Source: an uncultured Dorea sp.
GTDB taxonomy: Bacteria > Bacillota > Clostridia > Lachnospirales > Lachnospiraceae
Length of the DNA: 41,758 nucleotides
Assembly (NCBI GenBank): GCA_934295165.1
Contig: CAKRAT010000011.1
Coordinates: 1 to 41,758 of the forward strand
Direction: 5' to 3'
A program made the translations under genes and the position numbers. Shown piece after piece: positions 7,485 through 15,234 of this stretch; position 1 is the stretch's first letter; each line of letters starts with the position of its first letter. The notes beneath the pieces are model-generated. The model was not told the DNA's origin and made no database searches. It worked only from the letters and a program-made list of their open reading frames with translations.

Positions 7485-8396
7485 TTAATCTTCTTCATGC
7501 GTTCCCGGAACCATGATCTGAAGTTCTTTATTCAGGTTCTCGATCACAACTTCATCGTGTTCGCCGCCGAATTCCCCGTCCAGCGTCCACGGAATCTCTT
7601 CAATGGATTCAAACATGATACGTCCACTCTTGAATGTATACATATATTTGGAATCCAGCTGCTCTATCATCAGCGCCGCAATGATCTCCTGCAGTTCAAT
7701 TGGATTCTTCGGTGTCTTGATCAGTGTTACTTCAAACACTCCGTCATCAAATCCTACCTGCCTTCCGACCAGATTACGGAATCCACCGACAGATCTTGAA
7801 TTCGTAACCATGCCATATACGAATTCATCTTCGACCACCTCATCGTCATGTGTCACCTTCACTTTATAAGAAGGTATATTAAACAGACGCTTTGCACCTT
7901 CCAGAACGTATGCCAGATGCCCCAGTACATTCTTCACCGACTGCTTCGTCTGGTACGATACGTCCGTAAAAAGGCCAAATGCTGCAATATATACAAATAT
8001 GTCATCATTAAATCTTCCTGCGTCACAGGAAAATACTTCTCCGTTCACCGCATTATCCGCAGCTTCCAATAATCCTCTCGGGATATGAAGACTACTTGCG
8101 AAATCATTCGTTGTTCCTGTCGGAATATAGCCGATCGGATCTCTCTTATCCTTATCTCTCTTCATCATTCCTGTCACGACTTCATCAAGTGTCCCGTCTC
8201 CTCCGCTGCACACGACCAGATCATATTCGCCCGAGTCATATTTCTTAATTTTCTTATAGGCATCACGGTATGCCTGTGTCGGATATGCCACAACCTCATA
8301 TCCGGCTTTTACAAAGATATCAATGACATCTGCAAGCTTCGGTTTTAAAAGTTCTTTTCCTGCATGTGGATTATAGATAAAAAGCAAACGCTTCAT
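7485..8396 (-). CDS. Diacylglycerol kinase-family lipid kinase (DagK/YegS-like)
   Basis: A 303-residue cytosolic lipid kinase of the DAGK catalytic family, likely recycling diacylglycerol to phosphatidic acid. The opening beta strand and loop FIYNPHAGK (6-14) leads to the nucleotide-binding GGDGTLDEV at 65-73 and TGTTNDFA at 93-100. The C-terminal part carries the expected DGEFGG motif. The start is the ATG at 8396, with AGGAGG eight bases upstream; a longer in-frame start at 8453 lacks a ribosome site and would add an unconserved tail. It follows crh by 100 bases and may share its transcript. YegS-type specificity for another lipid cannot be excluded. Confidence 0.88.
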   Translation of the reverse strand: MKRLLFIYNPHAGKELLKPKLADVIDIFVKAGYEVVAYPTQAYRDAYKKIKKYDSGEYDLVVCSGGDGTLDEVVTGMMKRDKDKRDPIGYIPTGTTNDFASSLHIPRGLLEAADNAVNGEVFSCDAGRFNDDIFVYIAAFGLFTDVSYQTKQSVKNVLGHLAYVLEGAKRLFNIPSYKVKVTHDDEVVEDEFVYGMVTNSRSVGGFRNLVGRQVGFDDGVFEVTLIKTPKNPIELQEIIAALMIEQLDSKYMYTFKSGRIMFESIEEIPWTLDGEFGGEHDEVVIENLNKELQIMVPGTHEED

Positions 8397-8496
8397 AACA
8401 TGCCTCCTCCTTATCTTTTTTAATAACGAAGAGGCTATTGCAACTTCCATCACAACGGCCCCTTTATTTTACATATCTTTTCTATATCTTTCCGTA

Positions 8497-8754
8497 TTAC
8501 TTCTGCACTCCCAGAAATGTTGCAACACCACTTACAGCTGCATCTTCATCCTGACCTTCTGCTACGATTGTGATATCCTCACCCTTCTGAAGCTTCAGGC
8601 TCATCATACCCATAATACTTTTTGCGTTAATTTTTTTACTTCCCATCACAATATATACCTGGCTCGCATACTGGCTTGCTTCCTGTACAAGATGAGCCAC
8701 CGGACGGTCTTCCATTTCCATATTGTTCTGGATGGTAACAGGCTTTCTAATCAT
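8497..8754 (-). CDS. crh: HPr-like protein with Glu at position 15 (Crh-like)
   Basis: An 85-residue HPr-fold protein. PTS HPr carries phosphorylatable His15 in HARPA; here the segment reads MEDRP with Glu15, so it cannot accept phosphate from enzyme I. Ser46, the HPr kinase target, is kept in AKSIMG. This is the pattern of Bacillus Crh (Gln15, Ser46), a co-repressor partner of CcpA. The gene directly follows whiA with an 8-base overlap, as in the Bacillus yvcJ-yvcK-yvcL-crh order. GGAGG sits 11 bases before the ATG, within the whiA end. It likely acts in carbon catabolite control; a true HPr gene must lie elsewhere. Confidence 0.85.
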   Translation of the reverse strand: MIRKPVTIQNNMEMEDRPVAHLVQEASQYASQVYIVMGSKKINAKSIMGMMSLKLQKGEDITIVAEGQDEDAAVSGVATFLGVQK

Positions 8755-9652
8755 AACGACTTGTTCCTCCTTGCTGTTCCCTTAACCCTTGTGCTATTTC
8801 ACTTAACTTCCTGAGTCGATGATTTACCCCTGATTTACCAAGCGGGCTCGCCATCAGTTGTCCCAGTTCTTTTAAAGCTGCTTCCGGATATGTCAGACGC
8901 GTAAGGGCAACGTCTCTTAACCCCTCCGGCAGCTTATCAAAACCGATCTGATCTCTGATATATGTAATATCCTCCATCTGCCTGACTGCAGCAGATACGG
9001 TTTTATTAATATTAGCAGTTTCGCAGTTCACCTTGCGGTTCACAGAATTACGCATCTCTTTTATAATGCGTACATTCTCCAGTTCCATCAGCGCCACATG
9101 CGCTTCCATCACATTCAAAATATCTACAATCTGTGATCCCTCTTTCAGATACACCACATATGTCTTCTTACGCTGTACGATCTTCGCTTCCACACCGAAG
9201 CTGTTGATCATATCTTTCAGATATTCTGCCTGTACTTCATTATTACATACAATTTCAAAATGATAGGACTTACTCGGATCACTCATAGACCCCGATGCTA
9301 TAAATGCGCCTCTGATGTATGCCCTTTTACAGCAGACCGCCTGCACGATCGTATCGCGGATCGCCAGCAGTTCTTCACCTCTTGCGTAAATATAATAACT
9401 GTAGTTATCTTTCCCTGCATTTCTGCGGACTACGGTATCAGTTTTTATATTAAACGTTTTTGTCAATAATGTAAAGCATTTTCTTGCAGCACCCAAATTT
9501 TCCGTATGCACTTTCAGACAGCATACACCTTTGTATCCCACCCCGAATTCTCCCGACATATGCACAATTGCCGATAATTCTGCAATATCACAATGTCTGG
9601 CCCTGGCATAATGTTCTAATAATTCTTCTTTTACTTTTCCCGAAAACGACAT
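8747..9652 (-). CDS. whiA: DNA-binding protein WhiA
   Basis: A 301-residue WhiA protein. The N-terminal part is the LAGLIDADG-like fold (about 1-190: MSFSGKVKEELLEH, GAARKCFTLL, CCKRAYIRGAFIASGSM). The C-terminal helix-turn-helix is at about 205-290 (NCETANINKT, DKLPEGLRDVALTRLTYPEAALKELGQLM, KSGVNHRLRKLSEIA). In Firmicutes WhiA influences cell division and chromosome segregation. It begins eight bases after rapZ and overlaps crh, so the genes are tightly coupled. Confidence 0.96.
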   Translation of the reverse strand: MSFSGKVKEELLEHYARARHCDIAELSAIVHMSGEFGVGYKGVCCLKVHTENLGAARKCFTLLTKTFNIKTDTVVRRNAGKDNYSYYIYARGEELLAIRDTIVQAVCCKRAYIRGAFIASGSMSDPSKSYHFEIVCNNEVQAEYLKDMINSFGVEAKIVQRKKTYVVYLKEGSQIVDILNVMEAHVALMELENVRIIKEMRNSVNRKVNCETANINKTVSAAVRQMEDITYIRDQIGFDKLPEGLRDVALTRLTYPEAALKELGQLMASPLGKSGVNHRLRKLSEIAQGLREQQGGTSRYD

Positions 9653-9660
9653 CTAATCTT

Positions 9661-10542
9661 CTACCTCGCTTTGGTAACAGCATCCTTTTCTATATCACGG
9701 TGTTCAATACGGATACCATAATTTTCATTCTTACTCAGTGCTTCATAAAGCTCATTTGCCAGTGTAACCGAGCGGTGCTTTCCTCCGGTACATCCGATTC
9801 CGATCACCAGCTGTGTCTTTCCTTCCTGCACATAATTCGGAATCAGAAATTCTACCATATCCGTGAGTTTTGCAAGAAATTCCTCCGCTTTGTCATTATT
9901 CATGACATATTCTCTTACTTCTTTGTCATTTCCACTCTTCGGGCGCAGTTTATCGATATAATAAGGATTTGGCAGAAAACGGACATCAAATACCAGATCC
10001 GCATCCGCAGGAATTCCATATTTAAATCCAAATGACAGAACAGAAATGTACAGATTCTTATATTCCTTATTTTCTACGAATATCTTCGAAAGCTCTGCAC
10101 GCAGCTCTCTTGTCAGCATATGACTGCTGTCGATCAGATAATCTGCACGCTCTCTTAAGAACTTCAGTCTCTTTCTCTCTTCTTTGATTCCTTCTTCTAC
10201 CCTTCCGCCTTTTCCTGATAACGGATGAAAACGCCTTGTTTCTTTATATCTTTTGATCAGCACATCATCACTGGATTCCAGATACAGAATCTCGAATCCG
10301 GTTCCCGATTCATCCAGATCTTTCAGAACATTCTCCAGTTCATGAAAACTCTGTCCGCTTCGGATATCAACCCCCAGAGCCGCCTTATTGATTTCTGTCC
10401 CCGGCACACTCAGAAGATCTGCCATTTTCGGAATCAGCGGCACCGGCAGATTATCTACGCAAAAGTATCCCATATCTTCCAGCATCTTAAGTGCTGTACT
10501 TTTTCCAGCCCCGGACATTCCGGTAACGATCACACATCTCAT
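9661..10542 (-). CDS. rapZ: RNase adapter / nucleotide-binding protein RapZ (YvcJ)
   Basis: A 293-residue P-loop protein. Walker A GMSGAGKS is at 8-15. The C-terminal domain contains FGFKYGIPADADLVFDVRFLPNPY and the ligand-binding run IGCTGGKHRSV, the RapZ signature that senses glucosamine-6-phosphate in E. coli. In Firmicutes the homologue YvcJ is a GTP/ATP-binding protein linked to competence and cell-wall metabolism. It starts one base after murB, suggesting co-translation. The YvcK gene that often separates rapZ and whiA is missing. Confidence 0.95.
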   Translation of the reverse strand: MRCVIVTGMSGAGKSTALKMLEDMGYFCVDNLPVPLIPKMADLLSVPGTEINKAALGVDIRSGQSFHELENVLKDLDESGTGFEILYLESSDDVLIKRYKETRRFHPLSGKGGRVEEGIKEERKRLKFLRERADYLIDSSHMLTRELRAELSKIFVENKEYKNLYISVLSFGFKYGIPADADLVFDVRFLPNPYYIDKLRPKSGNDKEVREYVMNNDKAEEFLAKLTDMVEFLIPNYVQEGKTQLVIGIGCTGGKHRSVTLANELYEALSKNENYGIRIEHRDIEKDAVTKAR

Positions 10543-10543
10543 C

Positions 10544-11455
10544 TTAGAACTCTCCCAGTTTTTTTACTTCCGGCTCAAGCCGTACTCCAAATGTTTCATA
10601 TACTTTATCAGACACCTGATTCATCAGATTCATCACATCCGCTGCCGTTGCCTGATCCTTATTGATCACAAATCCACAATGCTTTTCAGATACCTGTGCC
10701 CCGCCAACCTGGAATCCGCGAAGTCCCGCATCCTGAATCAGCTTTCCTGCGAAATATCCTTCCGGACGCTTAAATGTACTTCCCGCACTTGGATATTCCA
10801 GTGGCTGCTTTGTCACGCGTTTTTCTTTCAGTTCGTCCATCACTGCCTGGATTTTTTCTTTTTCTCCTTTCTGAAGGCCGATCACTGCTTCTAATACGAT
10901 GTATCCCTTTTTCGCAATCACACTGGTACGGTATCCCAGTTCCAGTTCTTCTTTTGCAAGACCCTTCACTTCTCCTTTATCTGTAAGCACTGTTACAGAC
11001 TGCAGGACATCTTTCATCTCACCGCCATATGCCCCTGCATTCATCACACAGGCTCCACCAAGTGTTCCCGGAATTCCTGCTGCAAATTCAAATCCGGTAA
11101 GCCCTGCATCCAGTGCCCGTTTTGCGATCACAGAAAGTAACACTCCTGCCTGGGCATGGATCTGCGTACCTTCTATTTCTACCTGATTCATCTGTTTGTA
11201 TATCTGGATGATCACTCCTTCATATCCTTTATCCGATACCAGAAGATTGCTTCCATTTCCTACTATATAATAAGGGACATTTTCCTGTGTACACGCTTCT
11301 ATCACTTCCGCCACTTCTTCTGCTGTCTGCGGAGTCACAAAATATGCCGCAGGACCGCCCACGCGGAATGTTGTGTGGCTTTTCATCGGTTCCGCTTTTT
11401 TCACCTGTTCCGCTTTTAAGATACTCAATAATTTCTTTTCTAATTCCTGATTCAT
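10544..11455 (-). CDS. murB: UDP-N-acetylenolpyruvoylglucosamine reductase
   Basis: A 303-residue FAD enzyme that reduces UDP-GlcNAc-enolpyruvate to UDP-MurNAc in peptidoglycan precursor synthesis. The FAD-binding run YYIVGNGSNLLVSD is at 62-75 and GIPGTLGGACVMNAGAYGG at 128-145. The catalytic Ser226 is in YPSAGSTFKRP, and the type II-like NKDQATAADV run follows the C-terminal domain. The chosen start at 11455 has GGTGGAG seven bases upstream; an in-frame ATG at 11494 lacks a site. First gene of the murB-rapZ-whiA-crh unit, diverging from the CNNM-family gene. Confidence 0.95.
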   Translation of the reverse strand: MNQELEKKLLSILKAEQVKKAEPMKSHTTFRVGGPAAYFVTPQTAEEVAEVIEACTQENVPYYIVGNGSNLLVSDKGYEGVIIQIYKQMNQVEIEGTQIHAQAGVLLSVIAKRALDAGLTGFEFAAGIPGTLGGACVMNAGAYGGEMKDVLQSVTVLTDKGEVKGLAKEELELGYRTSVIAKKGYIVLEAVIGLQKGEKEKIQAVMDELKEKRVTKQPLEYPSAGSTFKRPEGYFAGKLIQDAGLRGFQVGGAQVSEKHCGFVINKDQATAADVMNLMNQVSDKVYETFGVRLEPEVKKLGEF

Positions 11456-11504
11456 TCTTATCTCCACCTTTTCACCAGGTTGCTGTCTTTCCAACCACTA
11501 CTGT

Positions 11505-11534
11505 ATCATACGGAATTTCAGTCCTGAAAATTCC
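11505..11534 (-). promoter_or_regulatory. Candidate murB promoter region with an inverted repeat
   Basis: Minus-strand TATGAT (11510-11505) lies immediately next to a near-perfect dyad, GGAATTTCAG/CTGAAAATTCC (11512-11534), that covers the expected -35 position. No good -35 hexamer is seen, as expected for an activated or repressed promoter. Confidence 0.35.
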
Positions 11535-11590
11535 TACCCTCAAACAATATCTACATCTTACACTAAACGCCCCGCAAATTCAACGTACAC

Positions 11591-11619
11591 TTGCAAATTT
11601 GGCGTAAATGCTGTATATT
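11591..11619 (+). promoter_or_regulatory. Sigma-A promoter of the CNNM/CBS protein gene
   Basis: TTGCAA (11591-11596), 17-base spacer, TATATT (11614-11619). Transcription would start near 11626, which rules out the earlier in-frame ATG codons at 11591 and 11621 as main starts. Confidence 0.65.
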
Positions 11620-11659
11620 AATGCCAAGTATTTATTTTTTAAAGGAGTGGATTTTACAA

Positions 11660-12943
11660 TTGGACACGAGTGTCGCGATACAACTCATTATTCTATTGAT
11701 TTTACTGATACTTTCGGGATTTTTCTCATCTGCGGAGACGGCTCTGACAACAGTCAACCGCATGCGTATCCGTGGTTTTGCCGACGAAGGAAATAAAAAA
11801 GCAAAGACCGTCATGCACATCACGGATGACACCAGCAAGATGTTAAGCGCAATCCTGATCGGTAATAACGTGGTAAATCTTTCTGCCGCTTCTCTTACTA
11901 CAACTCTGGCTTATAACCTTGGCGGCTCTATGGTTGCAGTTGCAAGTGGTGTCTTATCCGTACTGATTATTATCTTCGGAGAGATAACACCAAAAACGAT
12001 GGCTACACTGCATGCCGAAAAGATGTCTCTTCGTTATGCTTCTGTCATCAACCTGTATATCAAGGTAATGACACCATTTGTATTCATCATCAACAAGCTT
12101 TCTGACATCATTCTACGCATTCTTCATGTCGATCCGAATGCAAAGAATAACCAGATGACCGAATCTGAGCTTCGTACGATCGTGGATGTCAGCCATGAAA
12201 GCGGTGTCATCGAATCTGACGAAAAAGAAATGATCTACAATGTGTTCGACCTCGGCGATGCAAAAGCCAAAGATGTCATGGTACCGAGAGTTCATGTAAC
12301 ATTTGCTGATGTAAATGCTACTTACGAAGAACTGATCGACATTTTCCGTGAAGATAAGTTCACGCGTCTTCCGATCTTCGAAGATACAACGGACAATGTT
12401 GTCGGTACGATCAACATGAAAGACCTTCTCTTGTACGACAAGGAAAAAGAGTTTCACATCCGTGACTTTATGCGTGAGGCCTATTTCACTTATGAATATA
12501 AGAACATATCCGAATTACTCGTAGAGATGCGGCAGGCTTCTTTTAATATCGCTATCGTTCTGGATGAATATGGTGAGACTTCCGGTCTGATCACGCTGGA
12601 GGATATTCTGGAAGAGATCGTCGGAGAGATTCATGACGAATATGATGAAAATGAAGAAGACTTCATAAAACAGGTTGGAGAACGCGAATACATCGTAGAA
12701 GGTTCCACGAATCTGGATGATCTTAACGACCGGCTGGATCTTGATCTGACTTCAGAAGAATATGATTCCGTCGGTGGATTTATCATTGAGCACCTGGACC
12801 GCCTTCCTGAAATTAATGACGGAATTACCACAGAAGATGGCATTCATCTGGTTGTCGAAAAATTAGATAAAAACAGAATCGAAAGTGTACATTTATACCT
12901 TCCAGAACCCAAACCGGAAGATGGCGAAGGAGACGAGGATTAA
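11660..12943 (+). CDS. CNNM/DUF21-CBS-CorC_HlyC membrane protein (hemolysin C family)
   Basis: A 427-residue inner-membrane protein. The CNNM/DUF21 domain with about four hydrophobic helices spans roughly 1-160, including SGFFSSAETAL near the N-terminus. A CBS pair spans about 190-310 (VPRVHVTFADV, LPIFEDTTDNVVGTINMKDLL, GLITLEDILEEIVGEI). The C-terminal CorC_HlyC domain is at about 335-410 (VEGSTNLDDLN, YDSVGGFIIEHLDRLP). Relatives export or regulate magnesium or cobalt; haemolysis is a historical label. The start is a TTG at 11660 with AAAGGAGTG ten bases upstream. The acidic tail overlaps the terminator. Confidence 0.9.
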   Translation: MDTSVAIQLIILLILLILSGFFSSAETALTTVNRMRIRGFADEGNKKAKTVMHITDDTSKMLSAILIGNNVVNLSAASLTTTLAYNLGGSMVAVASGVLSVLIIIFGEITPKTMATLHAEKMSLRYASVINLYIKVMTPFVFIINKLSDIILRILHVDPNAKNNQMTESELRTIVDVSHESGVIESDEKEMIYNVFDLGDAKAKDVMVPRVHVTFADVNATYEELIDIFREDKFTRLPIFEDTTDNVVGTINMKDLLLYDKEKEFHIRDFMREAYFTYEYKNISELLVEMRQASFNIAIVLDEYGETSGLITLEDILEEIVGEIHDEYDENEEDFIKQVGEREYIVEGSTNLDDLNDRLDLDLTSEEYDSVGGFIIEHLDRLPEINDGITTEDGIHLVVEKLDKNRIESVHLYLPEPKPEDGEGDED

Positions 12944-12959
12944 TCCCGTCTCCTTTTTT
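12927..12959 (+). terminator. Terminator overlapping the CNNM gene stop codon
   Basis: Stem AAGGAGACG/CGTCTCCTT extended inward by GGAT/ATCC past a bulged A, followed by a T-run to 12959. The stop codon sits inside the hairpin. Confidence 0.85.
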
Positions 12960-13026
12960 ATTTCTATTCCCGTTTTCATTTCCAATACCGGCACTGACAT
13001 TTTCCTCCCTCAGACCAGCTCTAAAC

Positions 13027-13728
13027 CTACTCTTCGTCTTTTACTTCTTCTCCCGCAAGCTTCAAAATGTCTTCAATCTCCTCCTCACTGATTCCAAGTC
13101 GTTCCGCCACTTCATCCACGCTGACTTTCCGTCCGTATTCTTCTTTCATACTCTTGATTGCTTCATCAAGCTCCGTTACTTTTTCAACCATCTTATGGTC
13201 TCTTCTCTTCACCTCTGTCAGAGACTCCATGGAAGCCATCATTCCGGCGCGCACCTGCTCCAGAATCTCTTCTTCATCCTTTTCCTTCTGAATCTCTTTC
13301 AACGCGATCATCAGTGCAATATTGCCTTCCTGGATCATATCACCAATAAATACTTCCGGATGATGCAATCTGACCGCTTCTTCTACTACTTTCGGAAGGT
13401 AATAGGCCATACGCACTTCTTCCTGCGTCTCTCCCTTCATATCCCTGAGTCCCCGCAGATATTCTTCTACATATTTTTGTTCTTCCGTACTTAATGGCTG
13501 TTTTTCTTTTTCCTCAGTCTCTTTTACCGTCTTTCCGGTCTGTTTATAGCCGACCACTGCCATCTTCATTGATAACAGATAATCGCAGACCAAATTCATC
13601 TGTTCCTGCGAAAGTCTGTCTTCCTCAAAGTATTTCTCCACCTCATCTACTGTGATCTTACCGTTCTGTCCTTCTGCCAGTGCCAGAATTCCCGCCAGTT
13701 TTTCTTTAAATTCCAATCTATCCGCCAT
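13027..13728 (-). CDS. Degenerate sigma-70-like protein lacking region 4
   Basis: A 233-residue very acidic protein with sigma-factor traces but no complete sigma. Residues 5-60 resemble region 1.1. Residues 79-148 align with regions 1.2-2.2, including DMIQEGNIALM (130-140), the counterpart of the core-binding DLIQEGNIGLM. The aromatic promoter-melting segment (YATWWIRQAI in RpoD) is absent. Residues 188-230 match region 3 (GRKVSVDEVAERLGISEEEIEDILKLA). The chain ends before regions 3.2 and 4, so it cannot read a -35 element. It may bind RNA polymerase as a modulator; this is inference. Start 13728 has GGAGG ten bases upstream; an ATG at 13758 is an alternative. Confidence 0.75.
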   Translation of the reverse strand: MADRLEFKEKLAGILALAEGQNGKITVDEVEKYFEEDRLSQEQMNLVCDYLLSMKMAVVGYKQTGKTVKETEEKEKQPLSTEEQKYVEEYLRGLRDMKGETQEEVRMAYYLPKVVEEAVRLHHPEVFIGDMIQEGNIALMIALKEIQKEKDEEEILEQVRAGMMASMESLTEVKRRDHKMVEKVTELDEAIKSMKEEYGRKVSVDEVAERLGISEEEIEDILKLAGEEVKDEE

Positions 13729-13869
13729 GTCCGCTAATCCTCCGTCTCTCCTGAACATTTTCTCTTTATCATTTTTATAATCTCAAAGTAATTCCATCAT
13801 ATTATGAAAATACGGTCATGTCAATCTGCTTTCTGCCACTGGACGCTTCTCTTATATACTTTTGCACAC

Positions 13870-13912
13870 AAAAAGATCTGCCCCACATTTTTCTGTAAAG
13901 CAGACCTTTTTT
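13870..13912 (-). terminator. Terminator of the small membrane protein gene
   Basis: Minus-strand 12-bp stem AAAAAGGTCTGC/GCAGATCTTTTT with one G-U pair, ending in U. On the plus strand the G-U becomes an A-C mismatch, which favours minus-strand use. Confidence 0.8.
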
Positions 13913-13938
13913 CACATTATCATTATATTTTATCTTTA

Positions 13939-14196
13939 TTATTCCATAGAATGATGTCTGTACAATTCATACAGATACAGGCTTCCTCCGATCAGTCCTA
14001 CGATCAGTCCTCCATAGATTCCCGCACACATAAGATTTGCCATATTACCCACAATTGAAAATCCGAAGAATTTACATACTCCCATTCCTGCTGCCATTGT
14101 GATCAGTGTCCATGCAATAATACTGATTACCAGAAATGCACTGACTGCTCCTTCTATTGTAAATACTTTATTCAACTCATTCCATAAACTTTTCAT
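13939..14196 (-). CDS. Small two-helix membrane protein, unknown function
   Basis: An 85-residue protein with two hydrophobic segments at about 16-38 and 46-74, the second Gly-rich (GIYGGLIVGLIGGSLYLYELY). A short amphipathic N-terminus (KSLWNELNKVF) precedes them. No family is recognised. It is a plausible gene: GGGAGG lies nine bases before the ATG and a terminator follows the stop. Two direct copies of TATGTTAAAT lie upstream (14265-14274 and 14299-14308), possibly regulator sites. The same transcriptional direction as the amidase, but separated by 115 bases. Confidence 0.7.
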   Translation of the reverse strand: MKSLWNELNKVFTIEGAVSAFLVISIIAWTLITMAAGMGVCKFFGFSIVGNMANLMCAGIYGGLIVGLIGGSLYLYELYRHHSME

Positions 14197-14264
14197 CCAA
14201 AAACGCCTCCCGTTTTCTTTGAATCTTTTTTCTATCTCATTTTCTGATTCAAGTATAAGAAGGT

Positions 14265-14308
14265 TATGTTAAATAGAATATCTCAGTAATGAAAAATCTA
14301 TGTTAAAT
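14265..14308 (-). promoter_or_regulatory. Direct repeat TATGTTAAAT upstream of the small membrane protein gene
   Basis: Two identical 10-mers start 34 bp apart (14265 and 14299), in the gap between the amidase stop and the small-protein start. A TATACT hexamer lies next to the proximal copy. They could be tandem sites for a response regulator; unproven. Confidence 0.35.
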
Positions 14309-14311
14309 TTT

Positions 14312-15085
14312 TTACTGTACAACCAGTGTCTGATACCCTGCCAGTTTCAGGCGCCGCTCCATCTGCACCGCATCGTTTAAGTTATCGAACTCTCCCACAT
14401 AGACCCTGTGATACGGACCGGATCGGTCAATATACGCCGGATATTCCTGCTCCAGTAATTCATTCAACAGGCGGTTCGCATACCGCTGATTTCGGAACAG
14501 GCCTACCTGCACACGGTATACCGGAACTTTTTCTCCCTGGATCAGACCATTACTCTCCAGCGTATCCAGAATTCCGTCTGCGATTGCCTGTGCGATATCC
14601 TGAAAATTATCATCAAACAACTGATTATCCGTGTTGGAATTAATGAATCCTGCTTCCACCAGTACCGCCGGCATCTTTGTACGTTTCAGTACTACAAGAT
14701 TCGGTCTTGCTTTCACACCCAGATTCACAAAGCCCACGCTTTCTAACTGTTCATTAATATTCTGAGCCATTTCGTATTTTAGACCCGACAGATCATAGAC
14801 CAGGCTTTCAACACCTTCCACCTCATTGTCAGCAGGAAATGAATTTCTGTGGATAGAAATAAAAAAATCAACTCCTGCATTATTTGCTTTCATTGCTTTT
14901 TCATATGGTGTCTCATAGACATCTGTCGTTCTGGTGTACTCCACATCAATCCCTCTGTCCGACAAGATTTCCCCGATCGCAAGCACCAGCTTCAGGTTAT
15001 CATCCTTTTCCTGACGTCCTTCGTATACAGCCCCCGGATCTCCCGCACCGCCATGACCGGCATCCAGCATGATCGAATATGCCAT
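14312..15085 (-). CDS. N-acetylmuramoyl-L-alanine amidase with SPOR domain (CwlC-like)
   Basis: A 257-residue zinc amidase that cuts the bond between MurNAc and L-Ala. The Amidase_3 domain spans about 1-175: zinc ligands fit His11 (LDAGHGG), Glu26 and His79 (SISIHRNS region), and the catalytic Glu is in PAVLVEAGFINS. A single C-terminal SPOR peptidoglycan-binding domain spans about 186-257. There is no signal peptide. Size, architecture and missing signal match Bacillus CwlC, which lyses the mother cell late in sporulation. A sigma-K-like promoter upstream agrees. AGGAGG lies eight bases before the ATG. Confidence 0.9.
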   Translation of the reverse strand: MAYSIMLDAGHGGAGDPGAVYEGRQEKDDNLKLVLAIGEILSDRGIDVEYTRTTDVYETPYEKAMKANNAGVDFFISIHRNSFPADNEVEGVESLVYDLSGLKYEMAQNINEQLESVGFVNLGVKARPNLVVLKRTKMPAVLVEAGFINSNTDNQLFDDNFQDIAQAIADGILDTLESNGLIQGEKVPVYRVQVGLFRNQRYANRLLNELLEQEYPAYIDRSGPYHRVYVGEFDNLNDAVQMERRLKLAGYQTLVVQ

Positions 15086-15117
15086 AAAATGCCTCCTTTA
15101 AATTATTCTTCCATATA

Positions 15118-15145
15118 TAAATTATGATACACACGCAAAAAATGT
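15118..15145 (-). promoter_or_regulatory. Sigma-K-like promoter of the amidase gene
   Basis: Minus-strand AC (15145-15144), 17-base spacer, CATAATTTA (15126-15118), fitting the sigma-K form AC / CATANNNTA. It ends 33 bases before the start codon. The match is short, so chance is possible. Confidence 0.5.
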
Positions 15146-15154
15146 ACCAAAACA

Positions 15155-15221
15155 AAAAGAAACATAAGATCCCGGAGCTTCTTTTCCCTTTACGAGAACT
15201 ACTCTTTCCGTCCCTTATGTT
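15155..15221 (-). terminator. Possible terminator after the GntR-family gene
   Basis: Minus-strand stem GAAACATAAG/CTTATGTTTC with a long internal segment of roughly 45 bases, followed by TTTTTGTTTT. The long loop weakens it, but the U-tract and position fit. Confidence 0.5.
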
Positions 15222-15234
15222 TCCTTCTATATTC

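Noticed and set aside
11591..11659. Longer N-terminus for the CNNM/CBS protein
   Set aside because: The predicted promoter covers 11591-11619, no ribosome site precedes the earlier ATGs, and a strong one precedes the TTG at 11660.
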